Of a stretch of 64,000 nucleotides of DNA, positions 45,788 to 55,919 are shown one piece after another. The stretch's first letter is position 1. Each line of letters begins with the position of its first letter. Both the position numbers and the translations under genes were made by a program. Source of the DNA: Symbiodinium microadriaticum (taxonomy: Eukaryota; Sar; Dinophyceae; Suessiales; Symbiodiniaceae); NCBI GenBank assembly GCA_001939145.1, contig LSRX01000351.1, positions 52,119 through 116,118 on the forward strand, in the 5' to 3' direction. The notes under the pieces are model-generated. The model had not been told where the DNA came from, did not search any database, and saw only the letters and a list, made by a program, of their open reading frames with translations.

Positions 45788-47401
45788 CTAGAATTGGTGG
45801 CTAGTTTCCTGGAGGCCTGCAAAAGCATCCGGGCCAATGATCCCTTCAACGCTCTGAGCTACACCTACCTCTACCTTTACAGTGCCAATGCCAAATGCCC
45901 TGCAGATTAGCTTGTTGCTGCGGTGCAGGCCTGCACCAGCCCCTCCAGACAAGGCCAGCGGGGAGAAGTGCAGGCTGTTTTGTATTGTGGTGCTGCCTCC
46001 AGCAGCACGCAGAATGTCAACGGCATCCATGTTTTTGCTTGCACATGCATAGTGCATTGCTGTGGATCCCGTCTTGTCTCTGGCATTCACGTCTGCCCGA
46101 TGCTCCAGTAGAACTCGCATGGCTTCACTATGCCGGAGAACAACCGCAATGGTGAGCACGGAAGTGCCGGCCGTCAGTGCCAGGGGTTTCTCCCCCTTGT
46201 GGATGGTATCATTTGGAGATGCCTGTAGTTCAAGCAAGGCTGAAATGATCAAGGGGTTTCCTCCTAATGCCGCGTAGCATAGCGGTGTCCACCCGCTCTC
46301 CACTCGCCTCTTGCCGTCCTCAAAGCCTGCTTCATGCAGATATTCGTCGAGGAAAAACTTACTTGGGTCGAGCTCTTGGCTTCTGAAACCTGGCACGAGA
46401 CCGCGGATGGGTTCGACAGGGCCGGAGCGAAAATGCACATGCTGCAGGTTCAAGAGCATGCGATAGTTGTGAAAATCGCCCGCTACCAAGTAAGACAACA
46501 GCCTGTTTCTGATCAGGCTCTGAACGACACCCACAATGCGTGCCCTATCTGCATCCAGGGTGAACACGCCCTCAAAGACGGGCTCTCTGAGGTATTCATA
46601 CGGTACGGTAAGAGTTTGGTGTTTTCCGCTGCGTACCTCAATCAAACACGATGCGCCGTGCAGTTTCAGTTGGCTTGCCAGCCTCTCAAGCCTGCACCAA
46701 CCTCGCATGCCCCAGCTTGACTTCGATAGCAATAAATCCTTCTTGCTGTGTCGAATCTGCGGACACAAAATGAAGAAATATTTGCAACTCTCAACGTACG
46801 CCGGAATGCTGTCAATGGCTTTCTGCTGCTCCTCCATAATGTGCACGGCACCCGCTTGCGGACAGGAGCAGTAATCATACCAAACGAAAAGCGGGCGAGC
46901 CCTCATCTCGCTTGTGAAGACACCCGGCTGCTTTCCGAAAAGTATCTCTGAATTGATGTCCACTGGAATGCTGGTAGCATCGAACAGCAGGGCCTTCAAA
47001 GCTGCCTGCAGCACCTTCAGTTGCTCACCTGTTGGATCCGGATGGGCCTCACCTGCCCATTCGTGCGACACAAAAATCGCATTCCCCAGATCACTGGTAA
47101 ACAGAACGAGCCCCCCTTCTGCCTTTAGCTCCTCATGTTTCTTGAACTTGGTCATCTTGAACAAGACATCCGTGAGGATCACATACATTGGAAACGTTAC
47201 GGGTATCCGGCCCGTTGCCAACAGTTGCCTTGAAGTTCCTCTGCTCTCAGACTTGAGGGCATCGGCAAAGTGTGCCAGAGGGGTTTTGTCTGTTCCGAGT
47301 CGGCCACAGCAAGCCGGGCGCATGGTCTTGTGCTCCGAACCGCTTGAGCAGCACCGGTTCTGCAGAAACAGATCGCTGGGATCAACGTTGTTAACGGACA
47401 C
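45788..47401 (-). CDS. FVSHEW-domain ankyrin-repeat protein (dinoflagellate family)
   Basis: A 537-codon uninterrupted minus-strand frame starts at the ATG at 47401 (MSVNNVDPSDLFLQN). Residues about 105-260 hold a domain with AIFVSHEWAGEAHPDPTGEQ, LFVWYDYCSCPQ, YVESCKYFFILCPQ and GWCRLERLASQ. The FVSHEW, W-x-D-x-x-S-x-P-Q and R-x-W-C-R-x-E pattern is one I associate with a large protein family in dinoflagellates; the architecture is loosely TIR-like but its activity is unknown. Residues about 370-490 are ankyrin repeats (GWTPLCYAALGGNPLIISAL, MRVLLEHRADVNARDKTGST). The last 50 residues are not repeat-like and probably run into intron before the ankyrin exon at 45480-44895. A role in protein interaction or signalling is inference. 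Confidence 0.75.
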   Translation of the reverse strand: MSVNNVDPSDLFLQNRCCSSGSEHKTMRPACCGRLGTDKTPLAHFADALKSESRGTSRQLLATGRIPVTFPMYVILTDVLFKMTKFKKHEELKAEGGLVLFTSDLGNAIFVSHEWAGEAHPDPTGEQLKVLQAALKALLFDATSIPVDINSEILFGKQPGVFTSEMRARPLFVWYDYCSCPQAGAVHIMEEQQKAIDSIPAYVESCKYFFILCPQIRHSKKDLLLSKSSWGMRGWCRLERLASQLKLHGASCLIEVRSGKHQTLTVPYEYLREPVFEGVFTLDADRARIVGVVQSLIRNRLLSYLVAGDFHNYRMLLNLQHVHFRSGPVEPIRGLVPGFRSQELDPSKFFLDEYLHEAGFEDGKRRVESGWTPLCYAALGGNPLIISALLELQASPNDTIHKGEKPLALTAGTSVLTIAVVLRHSEAMRVLLEHRADVNARDKTGSTAMHYACASKNMDAVDILRAAGGSTTIQNSLHFSPLALSGGAGAGLHRSNKLICRAFGIGTVKVEVGVAQSVEGIIGPDAFAGLQETSHQF

Positions 47402-48480
47402 ATTTATATGTAACGAGACACATGCCTAGCACTTGCAGGCCGCAGGAACAGAACAGAGCTGGACACCTGCTGGAAGGATCATGTCCACACCGGCAGCACA
47501 GTCAGCTATCTTGCCGCCGCCACGGAACACCAACAACACATCGAGTCCATCCTGGCGCAAGGCAAGCTCCACACTCGCGCAAGCTCGACTCGATACAGCG
47601 ACCCACGTGAACAGCGCGAAGGGTCGCTGCCTGCATCGAGAAGGTCTCCCAGAGGTGGCCTGCAGGAAATTCCCGGTGTCGTCCCTTCAAAAAAATTATT
47701 AAAAAAAGCCAAGTTGCCCTCTGTGCTGAGCTTCGGGCACTGCTGCACCTGATCTGGCCAGCGAGCGAGCCTCAGCTTGGCCTAGCGGCTAGTGCCATTG
47801 GTGGGGCTACTGCGGCCGCTCAAGCCTCACCTAATTTCTGATCCAAGGGGAGGCGATGGCTGTGCTTTGCACACGACGCCGTCTCACATGAACCAAGCAA
47901 GCGGCCGAGCCAAAGACCGAGGCAGCGGCCACTCGCTTCCATTGTCTCCTTGATTCGGTTGCCTGACTCGGATTTTGTCGAGGCTCCCTTAAAGCAATGT
48001 TCATAGGGGAGCCTGCCAGCTGCAAGCCCAGCCGTCTTGCCTAACACGACCCACACCCTGCCCCATACATGTGCAAGTAAAGTGAGAAAATCTGGGATGT
48101 GGGCACTGGTGTAGGACCGACTCCTGAAGTGCAGACGCAAGTCGTCCGCACAGCTTCACATATTGCACTGCATCATTGCACTATAACGCCACACGCTTCC
48201 CGTGGTCGCACTTCGCCGCACAGACAACTCGCGAGACAACAACCAACTGCGAACACCAAATCCAAAGATTCCTGAGCATTGGCGATACGGCCTCAATGCA
48301 CATATACCGGTGTGCGCGGTTTATGTTGGCTGCGTTTTGGGTCCTTATACAGCAGTGAGGGACGTCCGTTCAGGCACGGTCCAAAAGCCATGCTTGCCCA
48401 GACTCTGTTCACAGGCGAAAGCATACGACAATTTAGCGCATTGCATGGCACACGCCTCTAACTGGATGGCCAGCACAGCA
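47402..48480. other. No gene seen
   Basis: Upstream flank of the FVSHEW gene; read on both strands without a supportable domain. Any promoter signal of the FVSHEW gene is not recognisable; dinoflagellate promoters lack a standard TATA box. Confidence 0.35.
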
Positions 48481-48499
48481 CCGTGGGGTGGAACCACCC

Positions 48500-49395
48500 G
48501 CGCACCGCCACAAGCCGAAGAAACCTTCAGGTGAATCTGTCGCGACAAAGCCGTTTAAATGCGCAGCACCGCGCTGCCTGTCGCCACAATCTTGTAGCGG
48601 CAGAGTCTCGACACACCTACGCATGCTGCACGGAGCAATGCTATATCCCGCGCTTGCGAAACCACAGGCTTGAAAATTTTGACTGAACCATCTGCCCTCC
48701 CACTCGACCTCTGGTGGAACGACGCGGGCAAGCACCTGTCAGCGAGTCAGAAACAGCTCCGATGGCAGAACCCAACTGGCAAAGAGCTCCGTTGCAAACT
48801 TTTTCCAAAAGGCCTCCAAAGCTTTCGGTCCAGAAAGCTCCAAAAACCCAAGGCCCGGCATGGCAGTGACAGAAGGCCTCTGAGGCACGGGAGTCCAGGA
48901 GTCCAATGTGCATTTTAAATTTTGTGCACACGAGCATGACCTGCATATCAAAGCTGACCCCCGCGCCCGTCAGAGCCTCTCCCTAAAGAAAGCCCTTTGT
49001 CTAACAGTGGGGTTTAGGCGGGTCCTACGCCTTCACGCCAGAGCCCGGGGCCCTACAGTATAAACCCGATAAAGATTGGGGCTGGGTTGGAAGAGTCCAT
49101 GGAATGGAATAGTCTGAATAGTCACCTCCAAAGCCGGGGTCCCCGACTTGCTGCCACTTGGTGTGCTAGCAGCTTGCTGAGCCGCCTTGGGGCAAATGGA
49201 GGTCAAGGTTGCAGCTTGCGAGTTGGACCCAGGAGTCGCCCACGAATCCCACGATTCGACTGAGCGCGCTGCCAACGTGAGGTTGGAGAGCGCCTACAAC
49301 GAGTGCCGAGAAAACTGTCTCAGAAGCAAGTTCTGCATGGCTGCGGTTCATGGTTAGCAAAACCAACTGCAAAGGGCTGGCTCCGGACAAGCCAC
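48500..49395 (-). CDS. Possible 3' exons of POP1
   Basis: At 49395-49340 the minus strand reads SCGLSGASPLQLVLLTMN, similar in shape to the F-E-L-x-G-P-x-S-x-x-x-L segment that follows the W-I-W-x-H-P block in POP1. Around 48870-48770 it reads LGFLELSGPKALEAFWKKFA, and near 48560-48510 LNGFVATDSPEGFFGLW, which could be the G-[FY]-V-T-S glycine-rich region near the C-terminus. Splice junctions were not resolved, so assignment rests on position and weak motif similarity. Confidence 0.35.
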
Positions 49396-49400
49396 AAGAA

Positions 49401-50372
49401 TCAGGCCTCGTCAACAGCCGATGGATGCACCCAGACCCACATCTTCCAGCCTTCAACCTGGTCCTGCTTGCTGTCCTCATCGTTTGACATGTTGATATCC
49501 GGTTGCGGAGCTGTCTCCTTCCCGACATCAACGACGAACGGCAACATCTCCTCTTCGCTGCTGGATTCCTTTGCAACTTGTCGCTTGGTGCACAATGATG
49601 GACACCATAACATCAGCACCGGAGCGACGAGCTGATCTGTGTTGCAAGCATATAGCATCGAGCGAAATCTACGGCTTCCACTTCGCGCGCTTGCACTGAG
49701 AGCTAAGCGCTTTTGGACCCCACAGCGACTCAAGATCTGTACGATAGAGTCTTCGGACCCGAAGATCTCAATCAGCTGCATGTAGCTCCGATCGTGCATG
49801 CAACAATGCCGAGACATGGCTCGGTACAGCGCGCGGACCCCAAGACCACAGTTGTGGGTAGCCAGCCGATGGTTCCAAAGGTTCTCCATGCGTGCTCGCT
49901 TGGCATGCCATATGTGGGTCTGAAGGTACTTCTGCGAGGTGCCTGCAAGCGGCGGCACCCCAGAAGCATGGGCCCTCAATAAAATGGCAGGACGCCGCCA
50001 GTGCTTCCGCACACGGACACGAATGTTACCAGTTCCGGGCTCCTCTTCGGCAGCGAGCACCGCTGCAGAATTGCTTGTTGTGGCTATGGATCGGTATCTG
50101 TTCCTCTTGCGTCGCACAACCCGTGCATCTGCCATAACTGGAGCGCGACATCGCAATAAACCAAAGGGCCGCCAACTTCTCGCGCGTCGCCGAAGATGTC
50201 TTGGCACAGTGTCAGCATGGTCCAATGACTCGACGAGCTTGCCCGCATTATGCGCGCGCTCTGCCACAAAGTCCTCGATGAGAACAGCCGCTGGCGGCAC
50301 CGCTCCTTGATATGTGTTCCGAGCTGTGTACCGCTTGTATGTTGCTGGCTTCGACGCAGACGCCATAGCCAA
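49401..50372 (-). CDS. POP1: RNase P/MRP protein subunit POP1
   Basis: A 323-codon minus-strand frame begins at an ATG at 50372. Residues about 25-75 carry the POP1 N-terminal signature (ERAHNAGKLVESL, then DTVPRHLRRRARSWRPFGLL, matching the family's L-P-R-H-x-R-R-R-A-x-S motif). Residues about 145-200 match the second block almost word for word in pattern: LQTHIWHAKRARMENLWNHR, then VRALYRAMSRHCCMHDRSYM. Near the end GWKMWVWVHPSAVDE matches the W-x-W-x-H-P block. POP1 is the largest protein of eukaryotic RNase P and RNase MRP, which process tRNA and rRNA precursors in the nucleus. An acidic insert (about 280-305) is lineage-specific. The frame ends at 49401 shortly after the W-x-H-P block, so C-terminal exons are required downstream. 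Confidence 0.9.
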   Translation of the reverse strand: MAMASASKPATYKRYTARNTYQGAVPPAAVLIEDFVAERAHNAGKLVESLDHADTVPRHLRRRARSWRPFGLLRCRAPVMADARVVRRKRNRYRSIATTSNSAAVLAAEEEPGTGNIRVRVRKHWRRPAILLRAHASGVPPLAGTSQKYLQTHIWHAKRARMENLWNHRLATHNCGLGVRALYRAMSRHCCMHDRSYMQLIEIFGSEDSIVQILSRCGVQKRLALSASARSGSRRFRSMLYACNTDQLVAPVLMLWCPSLCTKRQVAKESSSEEEMLPFVVDVGKETAPQPDINMSNDEDSKQDQVEGWKMWVWVHPSAVDEA

Positions 50373-50949
50373 CGACTCTCATCCAACCAGAAATGCACCA
50401 TGCCAATCACGCCAATCTACGAATAAATTTGTTGCCATGCCGGGGTTTCGCAACACTCAAACCGCCAGCTCTGTTACCACAACACATGACACTGCTCAAT
50501 GTGTTCGGGTCATGTCTGCTTGTCTGTCATGCTGACGCCGTTTTATGTCCTTTCTTTTCTGGCTGGTTTGCGGGTCAATGTCCGTTGTTCCCTTCAACAC
50601 TCGTGACAATTCCGAGCCCAAGTCCAAGCTGCACGGTTCGTGCGATTTACAAGACGGATTGGAAATCGCGCCGGTGTTTGTGTGCGGGAGAACTACAGCG
50701 CACAGATCTGAAATAGCTCCGGGATTCTCCTCTTGAGGCGCATGACCGTGCAGACGTGACCACCCTCTCCTGGGCTCTCTCTGCTCTTTCTGTGCCTCTG
50801 TTTGTCTTACCTCGTCTCGACCCAAAAATGCACATCCGCATCTTCTCAACCCCAATGTCGACCCTGTTTGAAGCTTGAAGATACTCTTTTTTCGCGATTT
50901 TCGCGTCCGTGCCTGTTTCACGTGTGCAGTGGTCCCACATCCGTCGGCA

Positions 50950-51070
50950 CAGGTACGAGTGGCGGCGATACGGGAGTCTGCGAGTGGCTCGTGCAGCTCT
51001 GGCAGCTTTCCCTCGCCCAGCTCAACGGCCTGCGGCAGTCCTGCGGCAGCTCGAGGAGCGGTGCCGCCTA
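50950..51070 (-). mobile_element. Short second remnant of the non-LTR 3' end
   Basis: The minus strand reads AVELGEGKLPELHEPLADSR, which matches the C-terminal GEAPELHEILADVRG of the intact copy at 61.8 kb. It lies about 400 bases beyond the end of the main fragment, so it is either a second truncated insertion or the product of an internal rearrangement. Confidence 0.4.
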
Positions 51071-51469
51071 GGCGCGCGGGGGGGCGACGGCCAGGAGCCC
51101 AGGAAACGATGGCACAAGGTCTTGGGTGCAATATCGCCGTCGGCTTTCTCTTGTCGTGGTAGCCGAAACCTAACTGTCGAGCAGCTTTCGAGATCCACAT
51201 TCCGAGTTTGGGTGTCGGTTGCACCCGACATACTTGACATTGCAAACCCAGAAACGGGTGCGGGCGGGAACGGGCCAGCGTCGCACACCGAAAACGACAT
51301 TGTTTGTCCGCCCGACAGGGCAATTCATTACCCAAGCAACGCGCCCAGCCTGAAGCCGCAGTGGCCCGCGGGGCTGGCGGCGTTCTGTAAGACCGGAGGC
51401 GCACCCAACCCTGCGCGTCGCCGTTGAAATCTTGTTTTCCCTCACACACCGTTTTGTTGTCTCCGCGGT

Positions 51470-52990
51470 CCCTGTGCAGGTCGCCCGAAGGTTCGGCCAG
51501 AAGGTCACTGAGGAGCGGAGGATCTCCTTCGACGTTCGCTGCACCGGCATGCGGCAGGGACAGGAGGCTGGTCGCGAAGGCGCGGGAAGCGCAAAATCCG
51601 AGCAGGGCGGACCACGGAAGCGCTTAAGCAGGTATGCATGCACTCTGCAGTGGTGGGGGTGCAGACCCGGCGCGGCAGCGGACCATGAGCCCGAGGAAGG
51701 TAGCAGCGTAGGGGCACCACCTGCCGCCGGTTTTCATGCCCAGCACGATGAGGTGGCAGCCGCGATGCGGCGGTCATTTTGACGGCAGGGTGCGACATGA
51801 AGGTCCCGCACCAAGACGTTGGTTGCAACAGTGGCACCAGCTTCACGGCAGACACGAGCGGCAGCACGCTCAACTGGGGCACCTCTGGCGCGAGACCCGC
51901 CGGAACGGGGGCATGCAGCGAGGTGATCCCCTAACTCGTCATGGCGACGTCGGCAGCGACGGTAGGTGGCAGTAAGCGGCAGGGAGCCGGAGGCGCTGCA
52001 ACAGCAACACTCGGAAGTGCGAAAGTGCAAGTGAGAGTTCAAGAGAAGTAAGCCTTGCCGTGAGAATACGCGCAGCGAAGGGGCCTGCCTGCGAGTCCAG
52101 CAGGACGGCAGCGGGGGGATCAAGCTCGCGATGGATGGAGCGGAAGCAGAACGTGTCGACAGCCCTGAATGCAGGACGTTGCCATCCACGTGGGGTGTCG
52201 AGCTGCGGTTCATGAAAGCCGGACTGCCGAAGAGCACGCCGAAAGCAACGAGGCCGCGCTGTTCCGGGCTCAACGCAGGATCACCAACCCACACTACCGA
52301 CTCAGGAGCAAGTTGCGGAACTGCATCAGGCAGGACGCCGGCCGCATTCCACACACGAATCTTGGAAACATTCAAGCGGAGTCGGGCCCTTTGCCAGATT
52401 AGGTCCTGGAGACGGCGGTAGAGAAATGCCACCCGGTCGGGTGAGGCAAGGATTCAGACATCATCGAGGTATGCTAACACCTGCTTGATGCTAGCACCTC
52501 CTTAATGGGGCGGAGCTCGTTAGAGGCCATGGAGGGCCGGAGCGACAGCGACCGAGAAAAGGGCCGTCATGAGGGTGTCATATTGTTCGCCGCCTTCCGA
52601 CTGGCATATGCGGTGCGAATGCTCTCTCCGGCGCACCAGAAGCGGACAGAATCGCGCGCATACCACAAGCGGGCGAAACGCACTAAGTGGGAGAGAGCCG
52701 GCGACTCCTTCATTGCAGTGAGCATCGCCTCGCGGCTGACAAAGTCATGTGCGGCCGTGGCATCAGCCGAAACGATAGTGAGATTGTGTCAGCTTGCGTG
52801 CGAGATTGCAAGGTGTGCACCAGAGCTTCGGCCCCTGCCCGCGACGATAAGGCGTACTGGTGCGGGTTGCACGCTGCCTGGAAAAATGTGATCCGAACTG
52901 TTGGACGACCAGTCGACGCATGAAATCCCCGAGGACAACGCCGCGTGTGCCACCCGAAGGCTTGCGGATAGGAACTAAGCGACCAATTGA
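51470..52990 (-). mobile_element. Degenerate non-LTR retrotransposon: reverse transcriptase, zinc finger, partly deleted endonuclease
   Basis: Reading the minus strand, 52985-52900 has PSGGTRGVVLGDFMRRLVVQ; about 52870 has NPHQYALSSRAGAEALVHTL; about 52770 has SADATAAHDFVSREAM (RT motif A region); and 52471-52460 has the catalytic YLDD (VLAYLDD), followed one codon later by an in-frame TGA at 52456. The thumb follows (VAFLYRRLQDLIWQRARLRL). At about 51965-51905 a zinc knuckle reads CRRRHDELGDHLAACP. At 51775-51700 the frame has LIVLGMKTGGRWC, then LLSLPHAGAANVEGDPP near 51510. Compared with the copy at 61.8 kb, the segment between the zinc finger and LIVLG, which holds the endonuclease acidic residues, is missing. 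Several frame changes and the stop make it a dead copy; its 5' end is absent beyond about 53.0 kb. Confidence 0.8.
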
Positions 52991-53029
52991 CAGGGCAGCA
53001 ACGCCCGGCTCGGTGCTGCGGCATTGCGG

Positions 53030-53130
53030 GCCCGCACCACTTTCGGGGGACAACACCAGTTTGGGGGACACCACAACTTTCGGGTGACGACACCACCTTG
53101 GGCGAGAACACCGCTTTGAGGGACAATACC
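53030..53130. repeat. About five degenerate 18-24-bp repeats at the non-LTR/copia boundary
   Basis: The plus strand reads CACTTTCGGGGGACAACA, CAGTTTGGGGGACACCA, ACTTTCGGGTGACGACA, CACCTTGGGCGAGAACA and CGCTTTGAGGGACAATA in succession. The unit is therefore CTTTSGGGGACAACACCA-like. It lies directly outside the 5'-truncated reverse transcriptase, between the two retroelements. Confidence 0.75.
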
Positions 53131-53427
53131 TGTTAAACTGGCGGGCTTTTCACCATATACTGCGTTGCTACACTGTAAGCTCAAGGGCCCTATGGCAGCG
53201 TACATATATACAGTAACGTTCACAGACATCGTAAATACAGGCAAAATTGAACTGTAGCTCAGACTCAACCTGTTCTCATGCTGTGAACGGCTATACACTA
53301 TACAAGTGCTAATTAACCACTGGAGGTACGGCATAGTTGTCGTCCTCTTTGCGTGTCTACCGCACCCGGACCCAGCTACTGTGGTACATACAAGCGTATG
53401 TCCTGCTGTAGCGTCTGCGAACTACAC

Positions 53428-55001
53428 TTACCGCTTAGCGCGGCTCACTCTGCACACTCCTTCGTTAATTACCTTGATTATAAAATCAGGTTTCATGCTC
53501 TTAGTGAAACAGCCGGCAGCCTGTGTGGATGTATCAATCCAGTCGACTCGATCTCCTCCTTCAAGGTAGATCTCGAAAGTGCGGGCACCGTCTTCAGTGA
53601 AGATCGATTGCCGTAGTGTGCTGAGCTCTATTTGGAGTCTCTTGTCTTGCACCCTTGCAGGGGCCTCCGTATTGAGATGGTCGGCCAGGCTGCGACAGTC
53701 TGTCAGGCATACGTGCGGGACCTGTGTCCTCGCAAGTTGCTCCCAGTCGGGGCCACGCGAACCAAAACCGTAAACCTCGGCCAATGCAGCGCGGATCCTA
53801 TCACCGGATTCCTGCGCACTCTGGAGAGCATACGTTTCAGCTTGCAACGTAGCTCGACACACACGTTTGATGGTGGTCGATGCAAATGACACTACCATCA
53901 CGTCGTAGTTGCTACAGCTCGCGTCGCGTAGCTGTTGTTCCGGGACAAGGAAGTGGATTCGGCCTTGCTGTGACTTGTTGTTGCTTTTGCCTGCGAAGCT
54001 GGCGTCCGAGGCCGTCAACACTCCTAGCTTCTCAAGGTCGAAAGGTCCGTTACGGTACCTTAGCTTCAGATTACGTCCCTTTTGAGCTAACTCTAAAACC
54101 TTGTAAGCCTCATGCAGTGTGGCAATAGTTGCTCCTTTTATCGAGCTTTGTAGCTTCGATACGCGATATAGAATATCTGGCCTGGCTTGCCTAGATATCC
54201 AAGAGAGACTGCCTACTACTGATCGGAGCTGGCGTTCCTCACCACGATCGACCTGATCTGTGCTCTTCCTATTTGATTTTATATCATTTTAGGTTATCTT
54301 ATTAATATTATCGATGACATCGATTAATACATCATTGCCAGATTTGTTGAACTGCTTGCCACAGAAGCGTAGTCTACCAGACTCGCGGCGGCCTACTTCA
54401 AACTTCTTGAGTAAGCAATCTATGATAGTACCGTCTTTGCCATTAGACGCCCATAAAACGTCGTCTACGTGCGTTGTGAGCACACACACACACAACTTTT
54501 CCGCCATCGCGGTAAAAGTAAAATGCTGGGAATATGCGACTCACTTGGAAACCGACGTCGCGTGCTTCCCTGTCAACTTTTCTCCAGAACCCACGTCCGC
54601 TATCACAGAGTCCATATACAGGTACTCTGATTGATCAAAAGCATTGCCTCAGGGTCAATGCCTGGCAAACCACCACTGGGTTGGCGCATGAGCACCACCC
54701 TATCGATAGGTTCTGCTTGGAAATACGCGTTGCGTATATCGGACGATTCTACGGGCACACCATGCGATGCAGCAAACGCTGCCACGAGAGCATGCGTTTC
54801 AAGGTCGGAAGTCGGAGCATCTGTCCGTACTTCTGTCGACTCCTCAAAATTGCCGCACGACACTAGCCTTGATTTAAACTCTGGTGAATAGTTTTCCTTC
54901 AAGCGTTCATGGTAGTTTTTAATGGTATCGACCCATTTTGATGGAATTGGTACATGGGCACGCTTAATAGGATTTGCTGCCTGGAAATCCTCATATTTCT
55001 T
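53428..55001 (-). mobile_element. Ty1/copia reverse transcriptase and RNase H (broken)
   Basis: After an in-frame TAG at 55004-55002 the minus strand continues with the copia RT: PIPSKWVDTIKNYHERLKEN, KSRLVSCGNFEE, then SSDIRNAYFQAEPIDRVVLM. A frame break near 54635 moves the reading to RVPVYGLCDSGRGFWRKV. A second break falls in a TG run at 54481-54495, after which the catalytic THVDDVLWAS appears. A TAA at 54291-54289 interrupts the frame, which then continues unbroken through GSLSWISRQARPDILYRVSK to RNase H. There, TASDASFAGK, RATLQAETYAL, LTDCRSLADHL and WIDTSTQAAGCFTKSMKPD supply the D-E-D residues and the copia C-terminal signature. The frame ends at 53428. No LTR could be located in the next 300 bases. 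The element cannot be autonomous as sequenced. Confidence 0.9.
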
Positions 55002-55919
55002 CTATTCCTTTGCTCTTGATCCGTCGATGTGAGCTCGTACGGATGGGGTGCAGTTCCAGTACTTCAAAGACTCAGGGAGTTCTTTGAGTTCCTGCTCAAC
55101 CTGTTCTTGCGATGCAACACGGTTGCTCCAAAAACCTGTGAATTTCTTGCGAATACTCACATTCGCCTCCTCCTCAACACGCCGTTCTTCGAAACGTGCG
55201 CGTATTGATGCAGGCAAATCATCCAACAGCTCTGCCCTGCTGATACGGCGCTTGGGTGTCTGTTCAGCGTCGGGCTCTGCAACAATAACTCTGCGTGAAC
55301 GAGCAGTAGTTACAGGCGGTGGTGACCTTGACCTACCTCTGGCTGCTGATGCTTCACCTTCTTCTTCCTCTTCAAATATAGAAGACAAGGGCGGCGGTCC
55401 ATCTAAAAGGCCATCTGATGGTCCTTCCTCTTCTCCTTCTTCAACAGGCATATCCTCCACGATGTCCTCTCCAGGTACATCACGTAAATCCTCAAATTGC
55501 TGTTGTCCTTGGATAAGACTCTCAGGTAGAATGGCCTCTCCTTGCAGCACTGCCTGGGCTAGTGCCTCTGCATCCTGAGCGGGTCTCAGGTTCTGCGCGG
55601 AAACCAAAACTGGAACATTCTGGCATAAAACCCAAACGTTCTCATTCTGATTACCCTCAAAACCTATAACTCTAGATGCAGTCGACCAGGCTGTCTTGCC
55701 GGTCTTGTCGCGCCTAAAGCACACCACGTCTCCAACGGAGTACGTGTAAGGCAGCGGCTTTGCGTTCCTGAGCAAAGCTCTTTGCACACGCTTAGATGTA
55801 TCTAAATGCACAAATGCCTTCTTAGCCTCATTTCGTGCCTGGTGAATCAATGCGAATCGGCTCTCAGGGTCTGCTTGGTCCTCTAAGGATCCAAGGTCTG
55901 CGCCATTGTCCTCCTCCAT
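55002..55919 (-). mobile_element. Copia polyprotein linker between integrase and RT
   Basis: This 305-codon frame runs in the same phase as the integrase and is separated from it only by a TGA (55922-55920). Residues about 50-110 form a small beta-rich module (PLPYTYSVGDVVCFRRD, SRVIGFEGNQNENVWVLCQN) that resembles the C-terminal domain of copia integrases. The rest is acidic and Ser/Arg-rich linker (EEGEEEGPSDGLL, ARGRSRSPPPVTTARSRR). It ends at the TAG preceding the RT. No cellular function is expected. Confidence 0.8.
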
